Below are positions 45,721-55,382 of a DNA stretch of 64,000 bases, in pieces. The stretch spans positions 1,113,116 through 1,177,115 of the forward strand of contig NZ_VCPC01000001.1 in assembly GCF_005938225.1 (NCBI RefSeq), given 5' to 3'. Every line of letters starts with the position of its first letter. Within the stretch, counting starts at the first letter, position 1. Origin of the DNA: Arenibacterium halophilum (GTDB lineage Bacteria; Pseudomonadota; Alphaproteobacteria; Rhodobacterales; Rhodobacteraceae). Both the position numbers and the translations under genes were made by a program. The notes under the pieces are model-generated. The model did no database searches, had not been told where the DNA came from, and saw nothing but the letters and a program-made list of their open reading frames with translations.

Positions 45721-46053
45721 TCACTCGGACAGGCCGTCCTGATCAAGCAGATGGCGCCCCGAGCGATCTTCGACTTCGATCACCCAGAGGTCGGGATCGA
45801 AGCTGCGTTGGCGGGTGATGGCAGCGTCAACTTCTGCCTCCGGGCCGTGTGCCAGTTCGACCCAGGCGCGGGCGCCCGTCATCAAGTTGAATTCCCGCTG
45901 GAATGCCGTGGCTTGCCCGTCGAGCGTGTTCAGCTTGACCAGTACCGCCCCGGCCGTGGCATCGCCACGTGAGGTGACAAAGGCCGGAATGTCAGCCAGA
46001 CGCAGCCGCGCCAAGTAGGCGCGAACCCAGAAATCGGCGGTCAGCCGCGCCAT
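45721..46053 (-). CDS. DUF1491 family protein
   Basis: 110 residues. The pattern LTADFWVRAYLARL, FVTSRGDATAGAVLVKLNTLDG and DPDLWVIEVEDRSGRHLL is that of DUF1491, small alphaproteobacterial proteins of unknown function commonly next to era and recO. Start ATG at 46053. Repeat copy D lies upstream of it, past the era stop. Confidence 0.85.
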   Translation of the reverse strand: MARLTADFWVRAYLARLRLADIPAFVTSRGDATAGAVLVKLNTLDGQATAFQREFNLMTGARAWVELAHGPEAEVDAAITRQRSFDPDLWVIEVEDRSGRHLLDQDGLSE

Positions 46054-46087
46054 GCCACCGCGGCCCTTTGCCGGGCCGAGAGGTCGG

Positions 46088-46124
46088 ATGCCTCCGGCGG
46101 GAGTATTTTCGCAAAAGAGAAGCA
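46088..46124 (-). repeat. GC-rich 3'-end repeat, copy D, short form (downstream of era)
   Basis: The core CTCCGGCGGGAGTATTTTCGC and AAAAGAGAAGC, similar to the core of copies A-C and E. About 14 bases past the era stop. Confidence 0.6.
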
Positions 46125-46137
46125 GGGGGCCATCGCG

Positions 46138-47043
46138 TCAGTTGCCATCTTTGAAATCAAGACCCATCTGCGAATAGCGTTCGGATTCCTCCAGCCAATT
46201 CGGGCGCACGCGGACCTGCAGGAACAGATGCACCTTGCGGCCCAGGAAAGTCTCGAGTTCCTCACGGGCGGCCTTGCCCACGGCCTTGACCGTTTCGCCC
46301 TTGTGGCCCAGCACAATGCCCTTGTGCCCGTCGCGGACCACATAGATCACCTGTTCGATCCGAGCTGAACCATCCTTGCGGTCCTCCCATGCTTCGGTTT
46401 CCACCGTCATCTGGTAGGGCAGTTCCTGATGCAGGCGAAGGGTCAGCTTTTCCCGTGTCATTTCGGCCGCGATCATGCGCATCGGCAGATCGGCGATCTG
46501 ATCCTCGGGGTAGAGCCAGGGGCCTTCGGGCAGCTGTGTCGCGAGCCATTTGCGCAGGTCGTCGGTGCCGTGGCCGCGTTCGGCCGAGATCAGGAAGGTT
46601 TCGGCGAAATCGTAGGTTTCGTTCAGGTCCTTGGTCAGGCCCAGCAGCGCCTCCGAGGGGACGCGGTCGATCTTGTTGATAGCAAGGGCCACGGTGCGAC
46701 CCTGGCCCACTTCGGCCAGTGTTTCAAGGATGCGGGTCACGCCATCGGTGATGCCGCGGTGGGCTTCGACCATCAGCACGATCACATCGGCGTCGCCCGC
46801 GCCGCCCCAGGCGGCGGCAACCATCGCGCGATCGAGCCGACGGCGGGGTTGGAACAGGCCGGGCGTGTCGACAAAGACAATCTGCGCGTCGCCTTCCATG
46901 GCGACGCCGCGAATGCGGGCGCGGGTGGTTTGCACCTTGTGGGTTACAATCGACACCTTGGCCCCGACCATGCGGTTGAGCAGGGTGGACTTGCCTGCGT
47001 TCGGCTCTCCGATCAGGGCGACGAATCCGGCGCGTGTGCTCAT
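46138..47043 (-). CDS. era: GTPase Era
   Basis: 301 residues. GTP-binding motifs are GEPNAGKST (G1), VDTPG (G3) and NKIDR (G4); the C-terminal KH domain carries GHKGETVKAVGKAAREELE. It helps 16S rRNA maturation. Normally immediately downstream of rnc; here a Hint-domain gene intervenes. Confidence 0.95.
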   Translation of the reverse strand: MSTRAGFVALIGEPNAGKSTLLNRMVGAKVSIVTHKVQTTRARIRGVAMEGDAQIVFVDTPGLFQPRRRLDRAMVAAAWGGAGDADVIVLMVEAHRGITDGVTRILETLAEVGQGRTVALAINKIDRVPSEALLGLTKDLNETYDFAETFLISAERGHGTDDLRKWLATQLPEGPWLYPEDQIADLPMRMIAAEMTREKLTLRLHQELPYQMTVETEAWEDRKDGSARIEQVIYVVRDGHKGIVLGHKGETVKAVGKAAREELETFLGRKVHLFLQVRVRPNWLEESERYSQMGLDFKDGN

Positions 47044-47152
47044 CTGCGGTATCCTTGTTGCGGGGCGCGCGCGGGGTGCGCGTGCCGTCGCGGATTAGCG
47101 CATGTTGGCCGTCACCGCCAGAGGCTGGGCTGTTGGCAAGCCGACGCGCGTT

Positions 47153-48214
47153 CTAGGTGCCCGTGCGTCCAAGCACGGCGCGGGCCTCGAAGGCGCGCAG
47201 CACGGGGCGCGCCAGGGCCGGGGCGCGCGCGGCCAGTCCGGCAAGCTGTGGGAACAGGCGCAGCACTTCGGACCGCGCGTCCACGTCCAGCGCGCCAAGC
47301 GCCCGGGCGCCGGGATGAAAGCTTTCGCTATCCATGCCGGCGGTCGTCAGGATTTCGTGGTCATCGAACAGAAGATGCCAGTATTCCACCGTGCCCTCGG
47401 CCGGATCGTGGGTGATATTGACCCCGTCCAACAGCATCCGCGCCGGGCATAGCGCCTGCGGTACCCCCAGCAGCAGTTCGCAGCGCGGACCGCTGAGCAG
47501 CACGCGATGGGCCGGTGACACGCAAATGTCGCGCAAGGGCAGACCGCCCCCCAGCGCCCCCGCCTTGATCCGCACCGGGGCCAGATCGCGGTTTCCTGCC
47601 CCCAATCGCACCCGTGTCATTGCAACCCAGCGCAAAGGCTGCGCGCCTTTGTCGGCGGTCAGCACCATGTCGCCCGGTTTCAGCGTCTCGATCCGGCGCG
47701 GGCCATCGGGCGTATCCACGGGCGTACCGCGCAGGAAACATATGCCGCCATCCGGGTTGGCCGCTGCGATCTCGGCCAGGTCCATCTCGCCATCGTAATC
47801 ACCGCCGGTGCGGTCTTCGCCGCGCGTGGCGGTGAAGGTCTTGGCGCCCTGGAACCCGTCAAGGTTCACCGCGAATTTCGTGCCGCCGAACATGCCAAAG
47901 ATGTTGTAGCTGTCTCCGCCCGCCGCGCCTTCATAGCCATCGGGCGTGGCATAGTTCGGCTCGAACACCGGGGTCGGGCCGGGCATCAGCCCGCCGGCCC
48001 CGTCGCTGACCGCCGGGTAAACCGTCCAGAACTGGCCATTGGTGACCTCATCCCCGTCGCCCTGCGTCCGCACCAGGAAGAACCGCGAATCCGCATCGCC
48101 CAATGTCTTGACCGAGTTAAGCTTGATCGTCGGCACCCCATCCGGGTAGCTCATTTGATTGTTGCCATATGTCGCGATCTGATCGCCCGACAACAGAAAG
48201 GATTCGCCTGCCAC
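47153..48214 (-). CDS. Hint-domain (Hint_2) protein
   Basis: 353 residues. The N-terminal half (1-155) is beta-rich and acidic with no known family. The Hint domain starts at Cys159 (CFLRGTPVDTPDGPRRIETLKPGDMVLTAD) and ends in a DDHEILTTAGMDSESFHPG block, the hedgehog/intein autoprocessing fold common in Rhodobacterales secreted or surface proteins. Self-cleavage at Cys159 may occur. GTG start at 48214 with weak ribosome-binding site AAGAAAG. Inserted between rnc and era. Confidence 0.75.
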   Translation of the reverse strand: MAGESFLLSGDQIATYGNNQMSYPDGVPTIKLNSVKTLGDADSRFFLVRTQGDGDEVTNGQFWTVYPAVSDGAGGLMPGPTPVFEPNYATPDGYEGAAGGDSYNIFGMFGGTKFAVNLDGFQGAKTFTATRGEDRTGGDYDGEMDLAEIAAANPDGGICFLRGTPVDTPDGPRRIETLKPGDMVLTADKGAQPLRWVAMTRVRLGAGNRDLAPVRIKAGALGGGLPLRDICVSPAHRVLLSGPRCELLLGVPQALCPARMLLDGVNITHDPAEGTVEYWHLLFDDHEILTTAGMDSESFHPGARALGALDVDARSEVLRLFPQLAGLAARAPALARPVLRAFEARAVLGRTGT

Positions 48215-48429
48215 TTGGTGTTCTTTCTTGAACCTTCACGCCTTTTTCCGGCGCCATGGTGGCTGGATCGTTCTGGATTGCGTCCAAATCGGGACCAATC
48301 TGGTCGCAAATTATGATACATGCATTTTTCACGAAATTTTCGTCAGGATGTGTTTGAATTGTGCACAGGTGTTGGGCGACCCGGGGAACCCGGGCCGACA
48401 TCACGCGGAATGGTGTTGAATGCCGGGGC

Positions 48430-49107
48430 TTAGCCCAACTGGTCCAGCATCTGTTGCGCGGCCGCCTGTTCGGCGTTGCGCTTTGATGCGGCCTTGGCCT
48501 GCGCTTCAGACCCGTCGGCTAGGCGCACGGCAACCGTGAACTCAGGCGCGTGGTCGGGGCCTTCGCGGCGCACCACCTCGTAGCGGGGCGGCGTGTGGCC
48601 CTTGGCCTGTTCACGCTCCTGCAGCGCGGATTTTGCATCGCGGGCATCGGTTTCGACCTGCCCGATCCGATCACCCCAAAGGCGCAGCACCATCTCGGCG
48701 GCCACGACAAACCCGGCATCGCGGAACACGGCGGCGATCACCGCCTCCATCGCGTCGCCCAGCAGCGCCTGCTTGCGCCGCCCGCCCGACAGCATTTCCG
48801 AACGGCCAAGCTTCAGCACCTCGCCCAGCCCGATCTCGCGCGCGACATCGGCGCATGTTTCCTTGCGCACCAGCGTGTTGAACCGGGGCGCCAGCTGGCC
48901 CTCGGTCGCGGCCTTGTCATCGTCCAGCAGCGCGCTGGCCATCGCAAGGCCCAGCACACGGTCGCCCAAAAACTCCAGCCGCTGGTTGTCGGTGCGGTTG
49001 GGAGAGGACACCGAGCCGTGGGTGAGCGCGCGCACCAGCAGTTCGGGCCGGTCGAACCGATGCCCGATCCGCTCTTCAAAGGCGCGCATCTCGGCCGACA
49101 GCTTCAT
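48430..49107 (-). CDS. rnc: Ribonuclease III
   Basis: 225 residues. The catalytic signature [16 protein letters not shown] is intact; a double-stranded RNA-binding domain covers about 155-224 ([22 protein letters not shown]). It cuts rRNA precursors. Start at 49107, 12 bases after the lepB stop: one operon. Confidence 0.95.
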   Translation of the reverse strand: MKLSAEMRAFEERIGHRFDRPELLVRALTHGSVSSPNRTDNQRLEFLGDRVLGLAMASALLDDDKAATEGQLAPRFNTLVRKETCADVAREIGLGEVLKLGRSEMLSGGRRKQALLGDAMEAVIAAVFRDAGFVVAAEMVLRLWGDRIGQVETDARDAKSALQEREQAKGHTPPRYEVVRREGPDHAPEFTVAVRLADGSEAQAKAASKRNAEQAAAQQMLDQLG

Positions 49108-49119
49108 CCCCGACGCGCC

Positions 49120-49956
49120 CTATTCGATGCCTTTGAAGAAGCGATCGCCACGCCATGTCCAGAAGAACAGCATCGACCGCCCGGCGGAAGAGAACATGAT
49201 CCGATCGGCGCGACCGATCAGGTTTTCGTAGGGCACCATCCCCACGCCGCCCGCGGTTTGCGGCACGCGGCTGTCGGTGGAGTTGTCGCGATTGTCGCCC
49301 ATGAAGAAATAATGGCCATCCGGCACAAGGAACACGCCGGTGTCGTCCAGGCTCTGACGGCCGATATTGAGGATCGTGTGGCTGACCCCGCCCGGCAGGG
49401 TTTCGATCTGGCGCGATTTCAGGCAGCTTCCGCCCATGCCGACTGGCGCGTTTTCACACCGCGGGGGCGAGCCCTCGGGGCCTTGGGGTGCCATCAGTTC
49501 CTCGAATTCGCCCGCGTCCTGAAGGCCGACGGCTTCGTCGTTGATATACAGAACCGAATCGCGCACCTGAACCTTGTCGCCCGGCAGGCCGATCAGCCGC
49601 TTGATGAAATCGCTGCCCGTCACCGGGTGGCGGAACACAACCACATCGCCGCGTTCGGGTTCGCTGCCGAACAGGCGCGAATTGTCGCCGCGCGACCAGC
49701 CGCAGATGTCGCTGGCATCAATATCGATGCCAAAGCGCGGGATCTTCACGCTGGGGCAGGACGCGTAGGAATAGCCGTAGCTCATCTTGTTGACGAAAAG
49801 GAAATCGCCGATCAGCAGCGTTTCCTTCATTGAACCAGAGGGAATCCAGAACGGCTGAAAAAACAGGGTGCGGAAGACGCCGGCGATCAGCAGGGCGTAC
49901 ACGATGGTCTTGATGGTCTCGACCACCGCATTTCCGGGTTTGGCCTGGGTTGCCAT
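49120..49956 (-). CDS. lepB: Signal peptidase I
   Basis: 278 residues. One N-terminal membrane helix (about 14-32), then the catalytic Ser in PSGSMKETLLIGDF and Lys in DFIKRLIGLPGDKV, with FFMGDNRDNSTDSR. It cuts signal peptides. Start ATG at 49956. Between acpS and rnc. Confidence 0.95.
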   Translation of the reverse strand: MATQAKPGNAVVETIKTIVYALLIAGVFRTLFFQPFWIPSGSMKETLLIGDFLFVNKMSYGYSYASCPSVKIPRFGIDIDASDICGWSRGDNSRLFGSEPERGDVVVFRHPVTGSDFIKRLIGLPGDKVQVRDSVLYINDEAVGLQDAGEFEELMAPQGPEGSPPRCENAPVGMGGSCLKSRQIETLPGGVSHTILNIGRQSLDDTGVFLVPDGHYFFMGDNRDNSTDSRVPQTAGGVGMVPYENLIGRADRIMFSSAGRSMLFFWTWRGDRFFKGIE

Positions 49957-50026
49957 ACTGCTCTCCGCACGTTGTCGCTGCGCGGTACATGCGGGTAGCC
50001 CCGGGCGGTGTCAACCCGGGCCAGCG

Positions 50027-50446
50027 TCACGTTTCAGGGGTATCGGGGGCCTTGGGGCGGGCCTCGATCACCACGAAGGCCTGCGCCCAGGGATGATCGT
50101 CGGTCAGGGTGACGTGGATGATCGCCTCGTGGCCCGGTGGGGTCATGCTGTCCAGCCGCTCTTTCGCCCAGCCGGTCATATGCATCACCGGCTGACCGGT
50201 GCGCAGATTCGACACGGCCATGTCCTTCCACGCGATGCCCATGCGCAGGCCGGTGCCCAGCGCCTTGGAACAGGCCTCTTTCGCGGCCCAGCGCTTGGCA
50301 TAGGTGCCGGGCGTGTCGGCGCGGCGTTCCGCCTTGGCCTGTTCGATGTCGGTGAAGACGCGGTTGCGGAACCTGTCGCCGAACCGGTCGAGCGTACCCG
50401 CGATTCGATCAATGTTGGCCAGATCGGTGCCGATGCCGAGGATCAC
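50027..50446 (-). CDS. acpS: Holo-ACP synthase
   Basis: 139 residues. Motifs [12 protein letters not shown] and [16 protein letters not shown] hold the Mg- and CoA-binding residues. It attaches phosphopantetheine to ACP. GTG start at 50446; no in-frame ATG close by. Follows pdxJ after 31 bases. Confidence 0.93.
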   Translation of the reverse strand: MILGIGTDLANIDRIAGTLDRFGDRFRNRVFTDIEQAKAERRADTPGTYAKRWAAKEACSKALGTGLRMGIAWKDMAVSNLRTGQPVMHMTGWAKERLDSMTPPGHEAIIHVTLTDDHPWAQAFVVIEARPKAPDTPET

Positions 50447-50477
50447 GATGCGCCCCCCGGCCGAGGGAAGCGCGGCA

Positions 50478-51242
50478 TCAGGACACCGCGCGCTGGCTGC
50501 GGGCGTCGTCCATCAGGCGGCGCATTTCCGCGATTGCGGGGGTTAGCCCGCGAAAGATCGCCTCTCCGATCAGGAAATGGCCGATGTTCAGCTCGCGCAC
50601 TTCGGGGAACGCGGCAATCGGCTGAACGGTGTCATAGGTCAGCCCGTGGCCCGCGTGCACTTCGAGCCCGAGCGAATGGGCGAATGCCGACATCTCGCGC
50701 AGCGCGGCCAGTTCGCGGTCGCGCTCGGCCAGGCGGCCCTCGGCGTGGGCGTCGCAATAGGCGCCTGTGTGCAGCTCGATCACCTCGGCGCCGATGCGAT
50801 GCGCGGCCTCGATCTGGCGGCGGTCGGCGGCGATGAAGATCGACACGCGGCATCCGGCCTCGCGCAGCGGGGCGATGAAATGCGCCAGCCGGTTTTCCTC
50901 GCGCGCGACTTCAAGCCCGCCCTCGGTCGTGCGTTCCTCGCGCTTCTCGGGCACGATGCAAACAGCATGGGGCCGATGGCGCAGGGCGATGGCCTGCATC
51001 TCGGCCGTGGCGGCCATTTCAAAGTTCAGCGGCACACGCAGCGCGGCCATCAACCCGTCGATGTCGGCGTCGCTGATGTGGCGGCGATCTTCGCGCAGAT
51101 GTGCCGTGATACCATCGGCGCCCGCCGCCTCGGCCATCTGCGCGGCGCGGACCGGGTCCGGCGTGGCACCGCCGCGCGCGTTCCGCACGGTGGCGACATG
51201 GTCGATGTTCACGCCAAGGCGCAGGGGGGATTGGGTTGTCAT
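50478..51242 (-). CDS. pdxJ: Pyridoxine 5'-phosphate synthase
   Basis: 254 residues. TIM barrel that closes the pyridoxine ring. Motifs: [28 protein letters not shown] and [10 protein letters not shown] near the N-terminal half, GHGLTYDTV and [12 protein letters not shown] near the C-terminus. Start at 51242. Confidence 0.95.
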   Translation of the reverse strand: MTTQSPLRLGVNIDHVATVRNARGGATPDPVRAAQMAEAAGADGITAHLREDRRHISDADIDGLMAALRVPLNFEMAATAEMQAIALRHRPHAVCIVPEKREERTTEGGLEVAREENRLAHFIAPLREAGCRVSIFIAADRRQIEAAHRIGAEVIELHTGAYCDAHAEGRLAERDRELAALREMSAFAHSLGLEVHAGHGLTYDTVQPIAAFPEVRELNIGHFLIGEAIFRGLTPAIAEMRRLMDDARSQRAVS

Positions 51243-51335
51243 GGCCTGGCTCCGCCGATGTGTCTTTCCCGTGGTTCTAGCGCAAGGCGGCGGCATGGAA
51301 AACACCCCAGCCGCCGTGGAAAGGAACGTGCGGGT

Positions 51336-51369
51336 GACTCCGCCAGGAGTATTTTGGCCGAAAAGAAGC
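51336..51369 (-). repeat. GC-rich 3'-end repeat, copy E, short form (downstream of DUF2062)
   Basis: GACTCCGCCAGGAGTATTTT, then GGCCGAAAAGAAG; the same core and orientation as the other copies. About 13 bases past the DUF2062 stop. Confidence 0.6.
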
Positions 51370-51382
51370 CGGGTCTGCGGCG

Positions 51383-52051
51383 TCAGTCTGCCTTTTTGGC
51401 GTTGGATTTGCGCGTGGCCTCGGCGACGGCGGCCTTTTTGCGGATCGCTTCGAACTTGGCCTTGATCGCGCCGCGACGGCGTTTCTGATAGGCGCGGATC
51501 ACCGGGACCGAGAGGTAATAGGCGATACAGCCTGCGATCACGCCGGGGATCAGCCCGCCGATCATGTAGGGAAAGAACACCTCGTCATAGAACACGCGCA
51601 GGCCCTGCCAATCGGCAGTGCGGTCGGTGAAGATGGCAAGGAAATTGTTGGTCAGGTCGTGGCCCGCATCGGCGAATTTCCCACCGAAAGAGCGGTGCTT
51701 GCCTTCGTCGAAACGGGTGCCCAGCAGGGTGTAACCGGTTTTGAGCGAAACGAGGCCGATCGGGACGTAGGTCAGCGGGTTACCGAAGAAGGTGGCCATC
51801 AGCGCGGCGAAGATGTTGCCGCGCAGGGTGCGCGCGACGATGGCGGCGACCACAAAGTGCATCCCGTAGAAGGGCGTGAAGGTGGTGAAGACCCCGGCAA
51901 AGATCCCGCGCGCGATTCGTTCGGGGCTGTCGGGCAGACGGCGGACGCGGTGTTTGACGTAGTGGAACGCGCGGGTCCAGCCGCCCCGGGGATACAGGAA
52001 ATCCGCGATCGTGCGCAGCAGCGGGCGTCGGTCACGGCGTCTGAATACCAA
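51383..52051 (-). CDS. DUF2062-domain membrane protein
   Basis: 222 residues. Three hydrophobic segments with [25 protein letters not shown] and [20 protein letters not shown], the DUF2062 pattern of small inner-membrane proteins of unknown function; basic C-terminal tail. The start is TTG at 52051, preceded by AAGAAGGA, a strong ribosome-binding site. No closer ATG or GTG starts exist. Confidence 0.8.
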   Translation of the reverse strand: MVFRRRDRRPLLRTIADFLYPRGGWTRAFHYVKHRVRRLPDSPERIARGIFAGVFTTFTPFYGMHFVVAAIVARTLRGNIFAALMATFFGNPLTYVPIGLVSLKTGYTLLGTRFDEGKHRSFGGKFADAGHDLTNNFLAIFTDRTADWQGLRVFYDEVFFPYMIGGLIPGVIAGCIAYYLSVPVIRAYQKRRRGAIKAKFEAIRKKAAVAEATRKSNAKKAD

Positions 52052-52080
52052 GGGAACGTCCTTCTTTCCCGGGTTACGAG

Positions 52081-54213
52081 TTATCCTGCCCGCGCATGGG
52101 GCTTCGATTTTTCGCGGAACCGCTCGACCGCGGCGACATCGCTATCCGCCTCGAGTGTCAGCATTAAGGAATGAAGTTGTTCGGCATCCCTCAATTCCAC
52201 GTCGATCATAAGGCGGTAAAAATCCGGTTTCCGATCCACGAAATTCAGGTTCGAGATATTGGCCTTCTTCTCTCCGATCAAGGTGCAGATCCGCCCCAGG
52301 ACGCCCGCGTCGTTGCCGATGGTCAGATCGATGGTCGCGCCATAGACCGCCGGATGGGTGCCGTCGTGCCAGTGCAGGTCGATCCAGCGGTCGGGTTGAT
52401 CTTCGTAATCGCCAAGCAGATCGCAATCGATCGCGTGGACCACAACGCCCTTGCCCCGGAAGGTGATCCCGACAATGCGTTCGCCCGGCAGCGGCTGGCA
52501 GCAATGGGCACGTTCGAACGACTGCCCGGGGGCAAGGCCGACCACAGCGCGGCGGGGCGAAATCTGATCGGCCTCGACGCGGGCCAGTTCGGGATAGACC
52601 GACTGCACAACTTCGTGTGTCGTCAGTTCGGCGCTGCCAAGGCGGGCCAGCAGTTCGTCCTGGCCATCAAGACGCAACAGCCGCGCGGCGGTTGCCAACG
52701 CCTTGTCGGTGGCCTGCCGTCCGACATGCTCAAAGGCCGAGCGCGCCAACTCGCGGCCCAGCTTGATAAAGCGTTCGCGGTCGATCACCCGCAGGGCGCG
52801 ACGGATCGCGGTGCGCGCCTTGCCGGTGGTCGCAATGTCCAGCCAGCTGACCTGCGGCGTCTGGCCTTCGGCGGTGATGATCTCGACCGACTGGCCGTTC
52901 TTGAGCCGGGTCCACAGCGGCACGCGGATGCCATCGACCTTTGCGCCCACGCAGGCGCTGCCGATGCGGGTGTGGATCGCAAAGGCGTAATCGATCGGCG
53001 TCGCCCCGCGCGGCAGCTTGATCACGTCACCCTTGGGGGTGAAGCAGAACACCTGATCGGAATACATCTCGAGCTTGACCGCTTCGAGGAATTCCTCGTG
53101 GTTTTCTTCAGAGTCGAATTGTTCGGTCAGCGAGCTGATCCATTTGGCCGGGTCCACCGCAAACGGGTTTCGCGCGCGCACGCCATCGCGATAGGACCAA
53201 TGCGCCGCCACGCCGGTTTCGGCCACGTCATGCATCTGGTGAGTGCGGATCTGCACCTCGACCCGCTTGCCGTCGCGGCCCGACACCGTGGTGTGGATCG
53301 AGCGGTAGCCGTTGGTTTTGGGCTGGCTGATGTAATCCTTGAACCGGCCCGGCACCGCGCGCCAACGCTGGTGAATTGCACCCAGCACCCGGTAACAATC
53401 TTCTTCGGAGCCGGTGATGATGCGAAAGCCATAAATGTCGGACAGGCGGGAAAAGCCCTGATCCTTTTCCTGCATCTTGCGCCAGATCGAATAGGGTTTC
53501 TTGGCGCGGCCGAACACTTCGGCCTCGATCCCCGCCTTCTCCAGTTCGGCCCGCATGTCGCGGGTGATGCGCGGAATCACATCACCGGATTCGCGTTGCA
53601 GGGTGATGAAGCGACGGATGATCGACTGGCGGCCCTCGGGGTTCAGCACCCGGAAAGAGAGATCTTCGAGTTCCTCGCGCATCCACTGCATCCCCATGCG
53701 GCCCGCAAGCGGCGCGAAGATGTCCATGGTTTCGCGCGCCTTCTGCACCTGCTTTTCAGGGCGCATCGACTTGATCGTGCGCATGTTGTGCAAACGGTCG
53801 GCCAGCTTCACGAGAATGACCCGCAAATCCTTGCTCATCGCCATGAACAGCTTGCGGAAGTTTTCGGCCTGCTTGGTTTCGGCGCTCGACAGTTGCAGGT
53901 TGGTCAGCTTGGTGACGCCATCGACCAGCTCGGCCACTTCCTTGCCAAACCGGTTCGACACTTCCTGATACGAGGCCTTGGTATCCTCGATCGTGTCGTG
54001 CAGCAGGGCGGTGATGATGGTGGCGTCGTCCAGCCGCTGTTCCGTCAGGATCGCGGCGACGGCGACGGGATGCGTGAAATAGGGCTCGCCCGAGTGGCGG
54101 AACTGGCCCTCGTGCATCGCCGCGCCGTAGTCGTACGCCTCTGTCAGGCGGGCGACATTTGTCTTGGGGTTGTAGTTTCGGACCAACTCGATCAGGTCGT
54201 CAGCAGAAATCAT
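52081..54213 (-). CDS. rel: Bifunctional (p)ppGpp synthetase/hydrolase
   Basis: 710 residues. HD hydrolase domain with HSGEPYFTHPVAVAAIL and ALLHDTIEDT (intact His-Asp, so hydrolase active), synthetase domain around GFRIITGSEEDCYRVLGAIH and KTNGYRSIHTTVSG, TGS domain (VFCFTPKGDVIKLPRGATPIDYAFAIH) and a C-terminal ACT domain (about 640-710). It sets ppGpp levels. Between rpoZ and DUF2062. Confidence 0.95.
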   Translation of the reverse strand: MISADDLIELVRNYNPKTNVARLTEAYDYGAAMHEGQFRHSGEPYFTHPVAVAAILTEQRLDDATIITALLHDTIEDTKASYQEVSNRFGKEVAELVDGVTKLTNLQLSSAETKQAENFRKLFMAMSKDLRVILVKLADRLHNMRTIKSMRPEKQVQKARETMDIFAPLAGRMGMQWMREELEDLSFRVLNPEGRQSIIRRFITLQRESGDVIPRITRDMRAELEKAGIEAEVFGRAKKPYSIWRKMQEKDQGFSRLSDIYGFRIITGSEEDCYRVLGAIHQRWRAVPGRFKDYISQPKTNGYRSIHTTVSGRDGKRVEVQIRTHQMHDVAETGVAAHWSYRDGVRARNPFAVDPAKWISSLTEQFDSEENHEEFLEAVKLEMYSDQVFCFTPKGDVIKLPRGATPIDYAFAIHTRIGSACVGAKVDGIRVPLWTRLKNGQSVEIITAEGQTPQVSWLDIATTGKARTAIRRALRVIDRERFIKLGRELARSAFEHVGRQATDKALATAARLLRLDGQDELLARLGSAELTTHEVVQSVYPELARVEADQISPRRAVVGLAPGQSFERAHCCQPLPGERIVGITFRGKGVVVHAIDCDLLGDYEDQPDRWIDLHWHDGTHPAVYGATIDLTIGNDAGVLGRICTLIGEKKANISNLNFVDRKPDFYRLMIDVELRDAEQLHSLMLTLEADSDVAAVERFREKSKPHARAG

Positions 54214-54238
54214 CCGGTCCGAACCCTGCCTTTGGTTC

Positions 54239-54592
54239 TCAGCCCTGGCCTTGGGCCTCCATCAGAGCGCGCAGCAGCCGCTCTTCCGACATATCGTCCT
54301 CGACCGGCTTGTCGTTCTCGGCCCCCATAAGCAGCGCCATCGAATCCTCTTCGGGTTCGTCGACTTCGATCTGGCTCTGGTTGCTTTCGATCAGACGCTC
54401 ACGCAGATCATCGGCGCGCTGGGTCTCATCCGCGATCTCGCGCAGGCTGACGACGGGGTTCTTGTCGTTGTCACGATCCACGGTGATCGGCGCCCCGGCC
54501 GAAATTTCGCGGGCACGGTGTGCCGCCAGCATCACCAGTTCGAACCGGTTCGGAACCTTGTCAACGCAGTCTTCGACCGTCACGCGGGCCAT
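54239..54592 (-). CDS. rpoZ: RNA polymerase omega subunit
   Basis: 117 residues. [30 protein letters not shown] is the standard omega start; [13 protein letters not shown] follows, and an acidic extension (about 80-117) is typical of alphaproteobacteria. Promotes RNA polymerase assembly. Upstream of the Rel gene by 25 bases. Confidence 0.95.
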   Translation of the reverse strand: MARVTVEDCVDKVPNRFELVMLAAHRAREISAGAPITVDRDNDKNPVVSLREIADETQRADDLRERLIESNQSQIEVDEPEEDSMALLMGAENDKPVEDDMSEERLLRALMEAQGQG

Positions 54593-54673
54593 GGAACATT
54601 CTCCAAGCTTGAGAAACCTTACAGAAGGTCGCTATCTAAAGAGGATTCTGCCGAAACACAAGGCGCAAGCCCC

Positions 54674-55243
54674 CTAAATCGGGCGCACCGCGTCAATTTC
54701 GCCCGGCGCAAGCGCCGCAGCCATCTGCGCAACCGTGCGCCCGGTGACAGGATGAACCCAGTCAGGGCAAATGTCCAGCATCGGCACCAGCACAAAGGCG
54801 CGCTCCTGCAGACGGGGGTGCGGCACAATGGCGCTGTCCGGTGCTTTTTCGCCGCGCGCTTCGGGCGGCAGGTTCATCCACCCGGCCTGGGTTGCAGGGT
54901 CCGGAAAAATCTCCTGCCCGGCGGCAATCACGTCCAGATCAAGTGTCCGTGCGCCCCATCTTTCCTGCCGTTCCCGGCCGAAATCACGCTCGATCCGATG
55001 AAGGCTTGCCAAGAGGTCGGGGATAGATGCATGATTTTCAACAATAAGTGCTGCATTCACGTAATCTGGCCCGGCACCCGCCGGAAAACAGGGCGTGGCA
55101 TAAAACCTGCTAATGGCGCGAATCATTCCGACCTGACGCGAAATGGCGCCAATCGCACAGCTCACGGTTGACCCGACGGAATGTTGCGCCAAAGGCAGAT
55201 TTCCGCCCAGCGCGATAACGATTTCATTCCGGTTCTTGAACAA
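54674..55243 (-). CDS. folK: Hydroxymethyldihydropteridine pyrophosphokinase (HPPK)
   Basis: 189 residues. It transfers pyrophosphate to hydroxymethyldihydropterin in folate synthesis. The start IVIALGGNLP, the middle RWGARTLDLDVIAAG and IVPHPRLQERAFVLVPMLDI are HPPK motifs. The start is TTG at 55243 with GAGAGG six bases upstream (minus strand); there is no nearby ATG. First gene of the folK-rpoZ-rel-... run; divergent from the NYN gene. Confidence 0.9.
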   Translation of the reverse strand: MFKNRNEIVIALGGNLPLAQHSVGSTVSCAIGAISRQVGMIRAISRFYATPCFPAGAGPDYVNAALIVENHASIPDLLASLHRIERDFGRERQERWGARTLDLDVIAAGQEIFPDPATQAGWMNLPPEARGEKAPDSAIVPHPRLQERAFVLVPMLDICPDWVHPVTGRTVAQMAAALAPGEIDAVRPI

Positions 55244-55273
55244 TTTTGACCTCTCCCCACCTAGTCTTTAGAC

Positions 55274-55301
55274 TTGCGGACTGAATCAGTTACCTTATTT
55301 T
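55274..55301 (+). promoter_or_regulatory. Candidate promoter for NYN gene
   Basis: TTGCGG (55274-55279), 16-base spacer, TATTTT (55296-55301). Predicted start about 55308, placing the CACT repeat in the transcribed leader. Confidence 0.4.
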
Positions 55302-55326
55302 AAGTCCACCGCGTAGCTGAATTTTT

Positions 55327-55345
55327 CACTCACTCACTCACTCAC
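55327..55345 (+). repeat. Tetranucleotide repeat (CACT), 4.75 units
   Basis: Perfect CACT microsatellite, 19 bases, in the 5' leader of the NYN gene, 38 bases before its ATG. Such repeats can vary in length and alter expression; that is only inference here. Confidence 0.85.
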
Positions 55346-55382
55346 GGACAAAGCGGCGCGGCTTACCGGAAGGACGATAATA

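Noticed and set aside
48117..48404. 95-codon minus-strand frame across the start of the Hint gene
   Set aside because: Overlaps the Hint gene in another frame; Met start without ribosome-binding site and no recognisable sequence.
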